Of a stretch of DNA of 64,000 bases, positions 26,392 to 34,570 are shown one piece after another. Made by a program: the position numbers and the translations under genes. The DNA comes from Pacificispira spongiicola (lineage in GTDB: Bacteria > Pseudomonadota > Alphaproteobacteria > UBA8366 > Aestuariispiraceae). The notes under the pieces are model-generated. The model ran no database searches. It was given only the letters and a program-made list of their open reading frames with translations, and was not told the DNA's origin. The stretch is taken from contig NZ_JABBNT010000001.1 in the NCBI RefSeq assembly GCF_012926505.1, positions 496,001 through 560,000 of the forward strand, written 5' to 3'. Every line of letters begins with the position of its first letter. Position 1 is the first letter of the stretch.

Positions 26392-27173
26392 ACGCGAGTC
26401 TCCATATAGCCGAGGTCGGCCGAGATTTCTCCCGCCGCCTCCTTAACGGCGGCGACAAGTGCCTCCGCCGGTTCCCTTGCAATATCCTGGACAGACCCGA
26501 CGATGGTGATCGTCGCGGCGAATCTGCCCTCACTGTCGAAGATCGGCGCAGAGATCGCATTGACCCCCGGCAGCGTTTCTTCCGGTGCGACGGCCCAACC
26601 TTCGGTATGGGCGTGCGCGATTTCCCGCTCCAGCCAGTCGGGATCGACCGGCACAACGGACGGATCGCCGCTTTTCAGCGCGGCTTCCAAATTCTTGCGG
26701 TAGTCGGATTTGCCGAAGGCGAGTGCCAGCTTGCCTTGTGCGGAGCGGTGGAAATCCAACAAGGCCCCCGGCTTCGTGATGATTTGAACCGGCGTCTCGA
26801 CACGCACAATGTCGAGCACCCGCATGCCGTTATCCTCCGCAATCGACAGGGTCACGGTCTGCCCTACCTTGTCGCGCAGCAAAACCATGACCGGCCGGGC
26901 GACGCTGGTAAGCTGCGTTCCGTCGGCAATGGCCTGCCCCAGATGGAACAGTTTCAACGTCAGGCGATAGCGTTCCGTCGCCGGATCCTGACGCACATAA
27001 CCCAGCGTCACCAGCGTTTGCAGGTACCGGTAGACCCGTGCACGCGGCATGCCCAACGTATTCGCGAGATCGGTCACCCGCGACGGTTCGACATGCGTCG
27101 CCATCTCTTCCAGGATGGAAAATGCGGCAACGGTCGACTGGTTCGTCTGATTGGAATTGTTGACGTCGGACAT
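26388..27173 (-). CDS. IclR-family transcriptional regulator
   Basis: 261 aa. The N-terminal winged helix (EPSRVTDLANTLGMPRARVY, about residues 33-52) is followed by the IclR effector domain (about 85-250). It is embedded in the operon between the TRAP permease and HyuA, so it is co-expressed with its presumed targets. The palindromic TGTTTCA/TGAAACA sites at the operon promoter (30552-30590) resemble those of KdgR-type IclR proteins, suggesting autoregulation. Confidence 0.93.
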   Translation of the reverse strand: MSDVNNSNQTNQSTVAAFSILEEMATHVEPSRVTDLANTLGMPRARVYRYLQTLVTLGYVRQDPATERYRLTLKLFHLGQAIADGTQLTSVARPVMVLLRDKVGQTVTLSIAEDNGMRVLDIVRVETPVQIITKPGALLDFHRSAQGKLALAFGKSDYRKNLEAALKSGDPSVVPVDPDWLEREIAHAHTEGWAVAPEETLPGVNAISAPIFDSEGRFAATITIVGSVQDIAREPAEALVAAVKEAAGEISADLGYMETRV

Positions 27174-27176
27174 GGT

Positions 27177-28457
27177 TCAACCTCCCCCCAACAACGCGGG
27201 CAATGACAAGGTCAGCGCCGGAACGAAGGCCACCAGCAGCAGCACCATCAGGCACAGGCCGATCATCGGCAGGATGGCCACCGCGACCTTCTCCATCGGC
27301 TGCTTGCCGATGGCGGACACGATGAACAGGCACAGGCCGACCGGCGGCGTGATCATGCCGATCATCAGGTTCAGGACGACCATCACGCCGAACTGCACCG
27401 CGTTCATATCCAGCAGCGGGAAAATCTCGTTCAGGATCGGCATGGCGAGGACGAGCGCCGCCAACGGTTCCAGGAACAGGCCGAGGATCAACAGGATGAC
27501 GTTCAGCAGCAGGATCAGGATCCAGGGCTGGTCGGACACTTCGCGGATCGCCTCCGCAATCGCGCGGGGGATGTTTTCGATGCCCAAAATGAAGGCGGTC
27601 ATCGACGCCATGGCCACGATCAGCATCACCCCCGCCGTCATCGTCGCCGTGTCGTAGAAGGCCTGGGCAATAGTCTTCGCCGACAGGCTGCGATACAGGA
27701 ATACACCGATCAGCAGGGCATAGAGCGCGGCGACGGCGGCGGCTTCCGTCGGGGTGAACAGGCCGGACCGTATCCCGCCGACGATGATGACCGGCAGCAG
27801 CAGGGTCGGCAGCGCCTTGATCATCACGCCTGCGCGGTCTTCCGGTTTGACCGGCACCGGGGCGGCATGGGTTTCGCCCCGCGCGCGCCAGATGGCATAG
27901 ACGATCAGCAGGAAGCACAGCACGAAGGCAGGCGCGATCCCCGCCAGGAACAAATCCGCAATCGATGTGCTGGTCAGCACGCCATAAAGGATCAGCGACA
28001 GGGACGGCGGCACCAGCGGCCCCAGAATCGACGCGGTCGCAGTCAAGGCGGCGGCGTAATCGGTGCGGTATCCGTCCTTGCGCATGGCCGGGATCATGAC
28101 GGAGCCGATGGCCGACGCTTCCGCTGTCGCCGCGCCGGACACGCCGGAAAACAGCATGGAGGCGACGACGTTCACGACCGCCAGGCCGCCGCGCATCCCG
28201 CCGACCAGCATCTGGGCGAAGCGCACGATTTCCCGCGTCAAATTGGCGGAGTTCATCAGGTTCCCCGCCAGGATGAAGAAGGGTATGGTCAGCAGGACGA
28301 AATTGTCGATCCCGCCGATCATCTTTTGCGGAAAGCCCAGCATCAGATGCCACTGGTCGTTCACCAGCAGATAGGCGATGGAGGCGATGCCGAGCGAGAA
28401 GGCGATCGGCACGCCCAGAATCAGGCAGAGGATGAAGGCGACAAGGTAGAGGGTCAT
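27177..28457 (-). CDS. dctM: TRAP transporter large permease (DctM-like)
   Basis: 426-aa, about 12-helix membrane protein of the DctM/ion-transporter superfamily, beginning MTLYLVAFILCLILGVPIAFS. It forms the sodium-coupled transport channel with the small subunit encoded just upstream (ATGA overlap). Substrates of TRAP systems are usually carboxylates. It precedes the IclR gene by 3 bp. Confidence 0.94.
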   Translation of the reverse strand: MTLYLVAFILCLILGVPIAFSLGIASIAYLLVNDQWHLMLGFPQKMIGGIDNFVLLTIPFFILAGNLMNSANLTREIVRFAQMLVGGMRGGLAVVNVVASMLFSGVSGAATAEASAIGSVMIPAMRKDGYRTDYAAALTATASILGPLVPPSLSLILYGVLTSTSIADLFLAGIAPAFVLCFLLIVYAIWRARGETHAAPVPVKPEDRAGVMIKALPTLLLPVIIVGGIRSGLFTPTEAAAVAALYALLIGVFLYRSLSAKTIAQAFYDTATMTAGVMLIVAMASMTAFILGIENIPRAIAEAIREVSDQPWILILLLNVILLILGLFLEPLAALVLAMPILNEIFPLLDMNAVQFGVMVVLNLMIGMITPPVGLCLFIVSAIGKQPMEKVAVAILPMIGLCLMVLLLVAFVPALTLSLPALLGGG

Positions 28458-29023
28458 TCCACGACCTCCGTCAGATCATGGCCGATCACGTCGCGCAGCG
28501 TCCCACCCGTCACGATGGCGCGGGCGCACAGGACGACGTCGGCGAGCAAGCGCAGCCCCAACAAGGCGATACCGACCGGTAGAGAGATATAGACCCAGAA
28601 GGTCCCCGGCGCGTCGGGCGCATCCGCGCCGAACAGGTCTTCCAGAATGAAATGCATGGCCGGAATTTCGGAGCCGCCCGCGCGCTGGGCGTAAACGATG
28701 CCGTAATAGACCAACGCGATGCACAGGGCGACGGACAGGCCCCCGCAGAGAATGCCGACGATCAGCGCCGGGACACGCGGCAGGGCGAATCCCAGGAAAC
28801 TCAGCGCGGCGACCTCCCCCCGGTCGTAAGCAAGCGCGATTCCCAGGAAGGACAGCCAGATCAGGATATAGCGACAGATTTCCTCCGCCCACAGCAGGGA
28901 GGAATTGAAGCCGTAGCGCAGCACGATCTGAACGGTCATCACGGTCAGCAAGGTCCCGATCGCGGTGATCAGAAGCCATCGCAGCACCGTGTGAAACGGC
29001 CTCTGGATCGATCCTATCGTCAT
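28454..29023 (-). CDS. dctQ: TRAP transporter small permease (DctQ-like)
   Basis: 189 aa from the ATG of MTIGSIQRP with GGGAGAG upstream; an earlier start at 29056 would add 11 basic residues. Four hydrophobic helices and the SLLWAEEICRYILIWLSFLG segment are typical of DctQ. It partners the large permease and the binding protein of the same operon. Confidence 0.92.
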   Translation of the reverse strand: MTIGSIQRPFHTVLRWLLITAIGTLLTVMTVQIVLRYGFNSSLLWAEEICRYILIWLSFLGIALAYDRGEVAALSFLGFALPRVPALIVGILCGGLSVALCIALVYYGIVYAQRAGGSEIPAMHFILEDLFGADAPDAPGTFWVYISLPVGIALLGLRLLADVVLCARAIVTGGTLRDVIGHDLTEVVE

Positions 29024-29068
29024 CCGTCTCTCCCTCTTGCGGCCGAATTTGGACAATCCGGTCGCATT

Positions 29069-29095
29069 GCCGGGCGCATCGTCTTTGGCGCCGGC
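29069..29095 (-). other. Intercistronic stem-loop between cupin and TRAP permease genes
   Basis: GCCGG-CGC (29069-29077, one bulged G) pairs with GCG-CCGGC (29088-29095) in a 123-bp gap. No T-run follows, so it is more likely an mRNA-processing or stabilising structure that separates the binding protein/cupin transcript from the permeases than a terminator. Confidence 0.35.
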
Positions 29096-29146
29096 CGGTC
29101 AGCCCCTTTTCGGGACAACGTGATTCTGAATGGAAACCGCCCGCAA

Positions 29147-29518
29147 TCAGGCGAAGTCGGCTTCCTGATATGCGGTCAGATGTTTGTAGTCTTCGCGGAC
29201 CGGTCCGAAGATATCCAGATTGACCGCGACCTCATCGCCGACGGCCTCGCCGCAATGGACGACATCCGGCGGAATGCGGACCACTTCACCGGCCCCGACC
29301 TCGACGACCTCGTCGCCGATTTCGAAGCGCACCCGTCCGGACAGGATATAGGCGAGTTGTTCGAACGGGTGGGAATGCGGACGTTTTTCCATGCCCGGTT
29401 CCAGCCAATTCATGACCATCATCGCCCCGTCGCCCCGGAAAGCGGTGCGCGAGACCCCCTCGCGCACCTTTTCCTTCGGCAAGTCGGTCCAGCGATAGAC
29501 GTTGACCTTGCCGCTCAT
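29147..29518 (-). CDS. Cupin-domain protein
   Basis: A 123-aa single cupin. Motif 1 is visible as RPHSHPFEQLAYILSG and motif 2 as PPDVVHCGEAV, giving the usual metal ligands His, His, Glu and His. The ATG at 29518 is preferred over a TTG one codon earlier; GGGG lies just upstream inside the end of the binding-protein gene. Small cupins in TRAP and catabolic operons often are isomerases, lyases or ligand sensors. Its reaction cannot be read from sequence. Confidence 0.88.
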   Translation of the reverse strand: MSGKVNVYRWTDLPKEKVREGVSRTAFRGDGAMMVMNWLEPGMEKRPHSHPFEQLAYILSGRVRFEIGDEVVEVGAGEVVRIPPDVVHCGEAVGDEVAVNLDIFGPVREDYKHLTAYQEADFA

Positions 29519-29521
29519 CAA

Positions 29522-30511
29522 TCACATCCCCGCGCTGTAGGCGTCGAGGAATTTACCGATCAGCGGATCCTTACCCTTCCAGGATTCGATCACCGGCGCG
29601 GTCAGCGCCTTCATCGTGTCCAGGTCCGACAGTTCGGAAATCGTCACGCCATTGTCCTTCAGGAAGGCGATCGTGCCCGCTTCCTGTTCCGCGGCCAGGG
29701 CATAGGCCTCCGCCGTGGTTTCCTTACCGGCCTCGACCATCGCGGCCTTGTCGGCGTCGCTCAATTTGCTCCAGATCGCATCGGACATCATGATGACGCC
29801 CGGCCAGAAATAATGACCGGTCAGCGTCACCTGCTTCGCGGAGTCGTAAAGGCTTTCCGACTGTACCGAAGACAGGTTGATTTCGACCGCGTCGATGGTC
29901 TTGGTTTCCAGCGCCGAATAGACCTCGCCATAGGCCATGCCGATCGGGTTCACACCGATCGTTTCCCAGGTCGCCTTATGCAGCGGGATCGGCACGATGC
30001 GGGTTTTCAACCCCTTGAAATCCGCCGTGGACTTGACCGCGTCGCCGCTGGTCAGAAAGTGGCGCAGGCCGGCTTCGATGAAGCCCAGGCCCTTGATCGA
30101 TTTGGCATCCAGCGTGGCCAGCAACTCGTCGCCCAACGGGGAGGTCAGAACCTGCGAGAGTTGGTCATAGCTTTTTACCGCGAACGGCATCTGCAGCGCG
30201 TCGAAACCGCCCGCGCCCAGCACCAGCGGCAGCACCGGCGACGACACCAGCGCCCCGTCGATCAGGCCGATCTGCAAGCCTTCGAGCAGCGCCTTGTCGT
30301 CGCCCAACTGACGATCGCCGTACACTTCGATCGCAATCCGGCCGTCCGTCTTGTCGGCAACCTTCTTCGCGAAGATTTCCAAACCCTGATGGAAGATGTG
30401 CTTGGAGGAGGCTGCATGCCCCATCTTGATCGTCATATCCGCCGCGGATGCCGAACAGGCGGCGACCAGCGGGAAAAGGCAGGCAAGCGCCGCCGTAAGA
30501 ATCCGTCGCAT
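29522..30511 (-). CDS. dctP: TRAP transporter substrate-binding protein (DctP family)
   Basis: 329 aa from the ATG of MRRILTAAL with AAGGGAGG upstream. The N-terminal signal peptide ends near SASAAD; VAAC just before also fits a lipobox. The DctP signature and the conserved Arg in GLKTRIVP, which salt-bridges the ligand carboxylate, are present. It is first in the operon TRAP-cupin-IclR-HyuAB-aldolase. The imported acid is probably the source of the HyuAB substrate. Confidence 0.94.
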   Translation of the reverse strand: MRRILTAALACLFPLVAACSASAADMTIKMGHAASSKHIFHQGLEIFAKKVADKTDGRIAIEVYGDRQLGDDKALLEGLQIGLIDGALVSSPVLPLVLGAGGFDALQMPFAVKSYDQLSQVLTSPLGDELLATLDAKSIKGLGFIEAGLRHFLTSGDAVKSTADFKGLKTRIVPIPLHKATWETIGVNPIGMAYGEVYSALETKTIDAVEINLSSVQSESLYDSAKQVTLTGHYFWPGVIMMSDAIWSKLSDADKAAMVEAGKETTAEAYALAAEQEAGTIAFLKDNGVTISELSDLDTMKALTAPVIESWKGKDPLIGKFLDAYSAGM

Positions 30512-30551
30512 TTTCTGAAACCCTCCCTTGGGTTTATGGTTCGTTTTTTCT

Positions 30552-30611
30552 TGTTTCACATATTGAAACACGTTATACGACAATGAAACAACAGTTCTCT
30601 CACCCTGTCAA
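30552..30611 (-). promoter_or_regulatory. Promoter and IclR/KdgR-like operators of the TRAP operon
   Basis: Reading the minus strand, TTGACA (30611-30606) is a perfect -35, and 17 bp later TTTCAT (30588-30583) can serve as -10. TGTTTCA overlaps the -10 (30590-30584). A palindrome TGTTTCA-5-TGAAACA lies just downstream (30552-30570). The two TGAAACA copies on the plus strand are 20 bp apart, two helical turns. This suits repression by the IclR protein encoded in the operon. Confidence 0.6.
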
Positions 30612-30703
30612 CGGAAGGTTGGGGGAATTTTGCCGTTTGTCCTGTAAGGGCCGGTTTTCCTGGGCCCAATGGGCCTGTTTTCCTGGCCTCCCCGCATAAG
30701 AAA

Positions 30704-30734
30704 ACCGCGTCGTCCGGGATTGGGACGACGCGGT
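30704..30734 (-). terminator. Rho-independent terminator after the XDH/HyuAB operon
   Basis: ACCGCGTCGTCC (30704-30715) and GGACGACGCGGT (30723-30734) form a perfect 12-bp stem with a 7-base loop. On the minus strand it ends in TTTTCTTAT. It closes transcription from the HyuB gene and insulates the downstream TRAP promoter. Confidence 0.9.
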
Positions 30735-30795
30735 CTGCAATGTCTTCTTATGTCCGTATGCGGGTCGAGCCCGCCTTATAAAGGCTTCTTCCGGG

Positions 30796-32484
30796 TTACT
30801 TCGCGGCAGCACCGAACAGGGCCGACGCCTCCTCTGGGGAATAGCGGCCCAACCGAACATCTTCGGCCACTAGCTTCGGGTCGCGCGCTTCCGGCGCCCC
30901 GTAGCCGCCGCCGCCCGGCGTGCCGACACGCACGCGGTCTCCCGGTTTCAACGGGATGTCCTGCTCCTTGGACAGATGTTCCGGCACCATGGCTTTACCG
31001 CCCTGCCAGACGGTCACCGTATTCGGCTTCCCATCCTTGCCGCCCAACGCGCCCTGCGGCCCGAAGCGGCCGTGATCCATGACGAAGCTGGCCGTCGCCT
31101 GGCCGCGCAGCAATTCGATCTCGTAATCCAGACCGAAGCCGCCGCGGTGTTGTCCGGCACCGCCGGACCCTTCGCGCAGGGCATAGCGGTGGTAGAGGAT
31201 CGGATATTGCTGTTCCATGATTTCGACCGGCGGGGCCTTCGAAATCCCGATGGTGGAACAGCCATTGGTCAGACCGTCATGGTCCGAATTCCCGCCGTAA
31301 CCGCCGCCGGAAATCTGATACATGACATAGCCCCGGTCATGCGCCGGATCGAACCCGCCCAGCGCGAAATTGCCCGAACTGCCGGCGGGCGACGCCGTCA
31401 CGCGGTCCGGCAGGGCCTCCACCAGCGCCGCGAAGACGCCTTCGGCGATGCGTTGGCTGACCTCCGCCGCGCAACCGGAAACCGGTCTGGGATAATGCGC
31501 ATCCAGGAAAGTCCCTTCCGGGCGGATGACCTTCAACGGCTCGAACGCCCCGGCGCTGATCGGCACGTCCGGGAAGATATGGCGCATCGCCAGATAGACG
31601 GAAGACAGTGTCGTCGCCAGAACGGAATTCATCGGCCCCAGACAAGGCGGGGAAGACCCGGCGAAATCGAAGGTCAGTTCCCCGTCCTTCGCGGTGATCG
31701 AAAGCTTGATTTCCAGCGGTTCGTTGACGACGCCGTCGCTGTCGACATAGGCGGTGGAGGTATAGACCCCGTCCGGGATCAACCGGACATTGGCGCGCAT
31801 CTGATCCGCCGCGCGCTGGCGCAATTCGGCGATCGCTTCCGTCACCACGTCGTCGCCGTAGCGGTCGAGGATACGGGTCAACCGTTCCGCCCCGACCAGC
31901 AGCGCCGCCGCCTGCGCCTTCACATCGCCGATCCGCTGTTCGGACACGCGAATGTTGGAGCAGATGATGGAATAGATTTCGGTATCCAGAACGCCTTCCT
32001 TGAACAGCCGGACCGGCGGCAGACGCAGCCCTTCCTGTTCGACAGAGGTCGCGGAGGCGGAAAAGCCGCCCGGCACGACGCCGCCCGTATCCGGCCAATG
32101 CCCGGTATTGGACAGCCAGCAATAGATTTCCCCATTGCGATAGAATGGCATGGCGAAGCGCACGTCCATCAGATGGGTGCCGCCCAGATAGGGATCGTTG
32201 ACGATATAGATATCGCCCGGCACCGGCGCCTTGACCCGACCGTCGGCGATCATTTCGATCAGCGTGCGCGTGGAATACTGCATCGTGCCGACGAAAACCG
32301 GCAGCCCCTGCGCACCCTGCGCGATCAGCGACCCGTCCACGGCGGAATAGATCCCGTCCGACCGGTCGTTGGCTTCCGCGATGACCGGCGAGAAGGCGGC
32401 ACGGGAAAAGCTCAAATCCATCTCGTCGCAGACCTGCTGCAACCCGGACTGGATGACGCTTAGGGTAATCGGATCGACGGTCAT
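30796..32484 (-). CDS. hyuB: Hydantoinase B/oxoprolinase family protein (HyuB), copy 2
   Basis: 562 aa from the ATG of MTVDPITLSVIQ, which overlaps the HyuA stop as ATGA with GGGAGCGG upstream. The frame stays open further upstream but that part is out of frame with HyuA and is not coding. The HyuB start, the central GDIYIVNDPYLGGTHLMDV motif and a Gly-rich C-terminal GTPGGGGYGAPEARD are present. It sits with HyuA and a molybdenum hydroxylase in one operon, so it likely opens a lactam generated from a hydroxylated N-heterocycle. Confidence 0.93.
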   Translation of the reverse strand: MTVDPITLSVIQSGLQQVCDEMDLSFSRAAFSPVIAEANDRSDGIYSAVDGSLIAQGAQGLPVFVGTMQYSTRTLIEMIADGRVKAPVPGDIYIVNDPYLGGTHLMDVRFAMPFYRNGEIYCWLSNTGHWPDTGGVVPGGFSASATSVEQEGLRLPPVRLFKEGVLDTEIYSIICSNIRVSEQRIGDVKAQAAALLVGAERLTRILDRYGDDVVTEAIAELRQRAADQMRANVRLIPDGVYTSTAYVDSDGVVNEPLEIKLSITAKDGELTFDFAGSSPPCLGPMNSVLATTLSSVYLAMRHIFPDVPISAGAFEPLKVIRPEGTFLDAHYPRPVSGCAAEVSQRIAEGVFAALVEALPDRVTASPAGSSGNFALGGFDPAHDRGYVMYQISGGGYGGNSDHDGLTNGCSTIGISKAPPVEIMEQQYPILYHRYALREGSGGAGQHRGGFGLDYEIELLRGQATASFVMDHGRFGPQGALGGKDGKPNTVTVWQGGKAMVPEHLSKEQDIPLKPGDRVRVGTPGGGGYGAPEARDPKLVAEDVRLGRYSPEEASALFGAAAK

Positions 32485-34562
32485 GCGCCCGCTCCCAATT
32501 CGATGATGATGTTGCCGTCCGCGTCCTGGATGGCCTTGTCGCCCGGATCGATGACGATGGTCGTGTCCATTTGCTCGACGATCGCGGGGCCATGGATTTC
32601 GGCGTCCAGCGGCAGGTGATCGCGCCAATAGATGGGCGTATCGACCATACCGTCGAACCAGACCGGGCGCGTGCCGGTGACAGCCTCTTCCAACGTATCC
32701 TTCCGCCCCGCCGGATCGATCAACAGGGACAGGTCGATTTCCGACCGCCGCCCGATCACCGAACAATTGACGTTCACGAGGCTCGCCTTGATTTCCGGCA
32801 GTTCGACATGGAAGCGGTTGAAATAGGCCTTTTCGAACAGCGATTGCAGATCGTCCAGGCTGGGCCGGGGACCGCTCAACGGTACGCGCAGCAGGTGGGT
32901 CTGCCCGATGAACTGCATGTCCACGGAATAGATTTCACGCAATTCCTCGATCCGGACATTTTCCTTTTCGATCAGCGACCGGCCTTCAGACGCTTGCTGA
33001 TCGAAAATCGCATGGACCGTGTCGATATCCAGTTCCGAGAGGCGCTTGTTCACCGTGCTGACGAAATCATGGCGCAGATCCGCGACGACGCAGCCCAGCG
33101 CATTGGTAATGCCGGGCCGCGACGGGACCAGCACGCGCGGCACACCCAATTCGCGCGCAATCGCCGTGGCATGCAGCGGCCCCGCCCCGCCGAACGCGAA
33201 CAGCGCATAATCGCGCGGGTCCTCGCCCAGGCTGATAGACACCATGCGCACCGCGTCCGCCATGCGCGTATTGGCGATTTGCAGGACGGCGGCGGCGGCT
33301 TCCTTCGCCCCGACGCCCAGCGGCTTGCCCAGCTTGTCGGCGAAGGCCGCTTCGATATCCGACATGGAAACGGTTTCAGACACGGAATTCAGCTTTTCCG
33401 GATTCATCCGGCCCAGGAACAGATTGGCGTCCGAAATCGTCGGCTCCTGCCCACCCCGGCCATAGCAGATCGGCCCGGGCGTCGATCCGGCGCTTTCCGG
33501 CCCGACGCGCAGCAGCCCTGCCTCCGTAATCTGCGCGATCGACCCGCCGCCCGCGCCGACGGTGCGCACATCCACCATCGGGACATGGATCGGCATGGCA
33601 TATTCGATTTCGATCTCGTTCGACACGGCGGGTTCCGCACCCCGGATCAAGGCGACATCGGTCGATGTCCCGCCCATATCGTAGGTCAGCAGGTTCGGAA
33701 TCCCCGCGCGCCGCCCGGTATAGGCCGCCGCCATCACGCCCGATGCCGGACCGGACATCACGGTCTTCGCGGCCTCTATCGCCACCCGGCGGGCGGATAC
33801 CATGCCCCCGTTGCCATTCATCACCAGAACATCGTGACGATAGCCCTTTTCCGCCAAGTGATCCGCCAGCCGTTCGACATAGCGCCGCAACAGCGGCTGA
33901 ACGGAGGCATTGATCGCCGCCGTGACGCCGCGTTCGTATTCCCGACTTTCGGACAATAGGGAATGGCCCAGCGTGATGTTCTCGTTCGGCCAGACCTCCG
34001 CCGCGATTTCCCCAGCGCGCAATTCATGCGCCGGATTGGCATAGGAATGCAGGAAGTGGATCACCAGCGCCTCGCAGCCCTTGTCCAGCAGGGCGCGCAA
34101 CGCCGCCTTGAACGCGTCTTCGTCCAACGCGGTATGGACCGTGCCGTCGACATACAGCCGTTCCGGTACTTCCAGACGCAGGTCGCGCGGGATGACCGGC
34201 TTGAATTCCCCTTTCATGCCATAGGCATTGGGGCGGGTCCGGCGGCCCAGTTCCAGGATATCGCGGAAGCCCTGGGTCGTGACCAGACCGGTCTTGCACA
34301 GGGTTCGTTCCAGCACCGCGTTCGTCGTCGTCGTCGTCCCGTGCACGATCAAGTCCAAGGTGGACAGGTCCGCCTCCGCCATTTCCAGTGCCTTCAGCAC
34401 CCCGAAGGCCTGATTGTCCAGGGTGGTCGGCGTCTTTGCCAACCGCACCGACCCGCTTTCGGCGTCATACAGGATCAAATCCGTGAAGGTTCCCCCGACA
34501 TCGACGCCCGCGACCTTCGAATTGGACGGAACGGCGGCGGCACTGGATACGGAATCACTCAT
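32481..34562 (-). CDS. hyuA: Hydantoinase A/acetone carboxylase beta-like ATPase subunit (HyuA), copy 2
   Basis: 693 aa. ATP-binding motifs GVDVGGTFTDLILYD (about residue 19), MSGPASGVMA and TYDMGGTSTDVALI are in order. It follows the fused hydroxylase gene by 8 bp. HyuA provides ATP-driven activation of a cyclic amide for HyuB. It differs clearly from copy 1 at 24316, so the two pairs probably act on different intermediates or arose by separate acquisition. Confidence 0.93.
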   Translation of the reverse strand: MSDSVSSAAAVPSNSKVAGVDVGGTFTDLILYDAESGSVRLAKTPTTLDNQAFGVLKALEMAEADLSTLDLIVHGTTTTTNAVLERTLCKTGLVTTQGFRDILELGRRTRPNAYGMKGEFKPVIPRDLRLEVPERLYVDGTVHTALDEDAFKAALRALLDKGCEALVIHFLHSYANPAHELRAGEIAAEVWPNENITLGHSLLSESREYERGVTAAINASVQPLLRRYVERLADHLAEKGYRHDVLVMNGNGGMVSARRVAIEAAKTVMSGPASGVMAAAYTGRRAGIPNLLTYDMGGTSTDVALIRGAEPAVSNEIEIEYAMPIHVPMVDVRTVGAGGGSIAQITEAGLLRVGPESAGSTPGPICYGRGGQEPTISDANLFLGRMNPEKLNSVSETVSMSDIEAAFADKLGKPLGVGAKEAAAAVLQIANTRMADAVRMVSISLGEDPRDYALFAFGGAGPLHATAIARELGVPRVLVPSRPGITNALGCVVADLRHDFVSTVNKRLSELDIDTVHAIFDQQASEGRSLIEKENVRIEELREIYSVDMQFIGQTHLLRVPLSGPRPSLDDLQSLFEKAYFNRFHVELPEIKASLVNVNCSVIGRRSEIDLSLLIDPAGRKDTLEEAVTGTRPVWFDGMVDTPIYWRDHLPLDAEIHGPAIVEQMDTTIVIDPGDKAIQDADGNIIIELGAGA

Positions 34563-34570
34563 CTATCGGC

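Noticed and set aside
32485-32766. In-frame N-terminal extension of the second HyuB
   Set aside because: It overlaps HyuA in another frame, is Arg/His-rich and lacks homology; the ATGA-coupled ATG at 32484 fits the family start.
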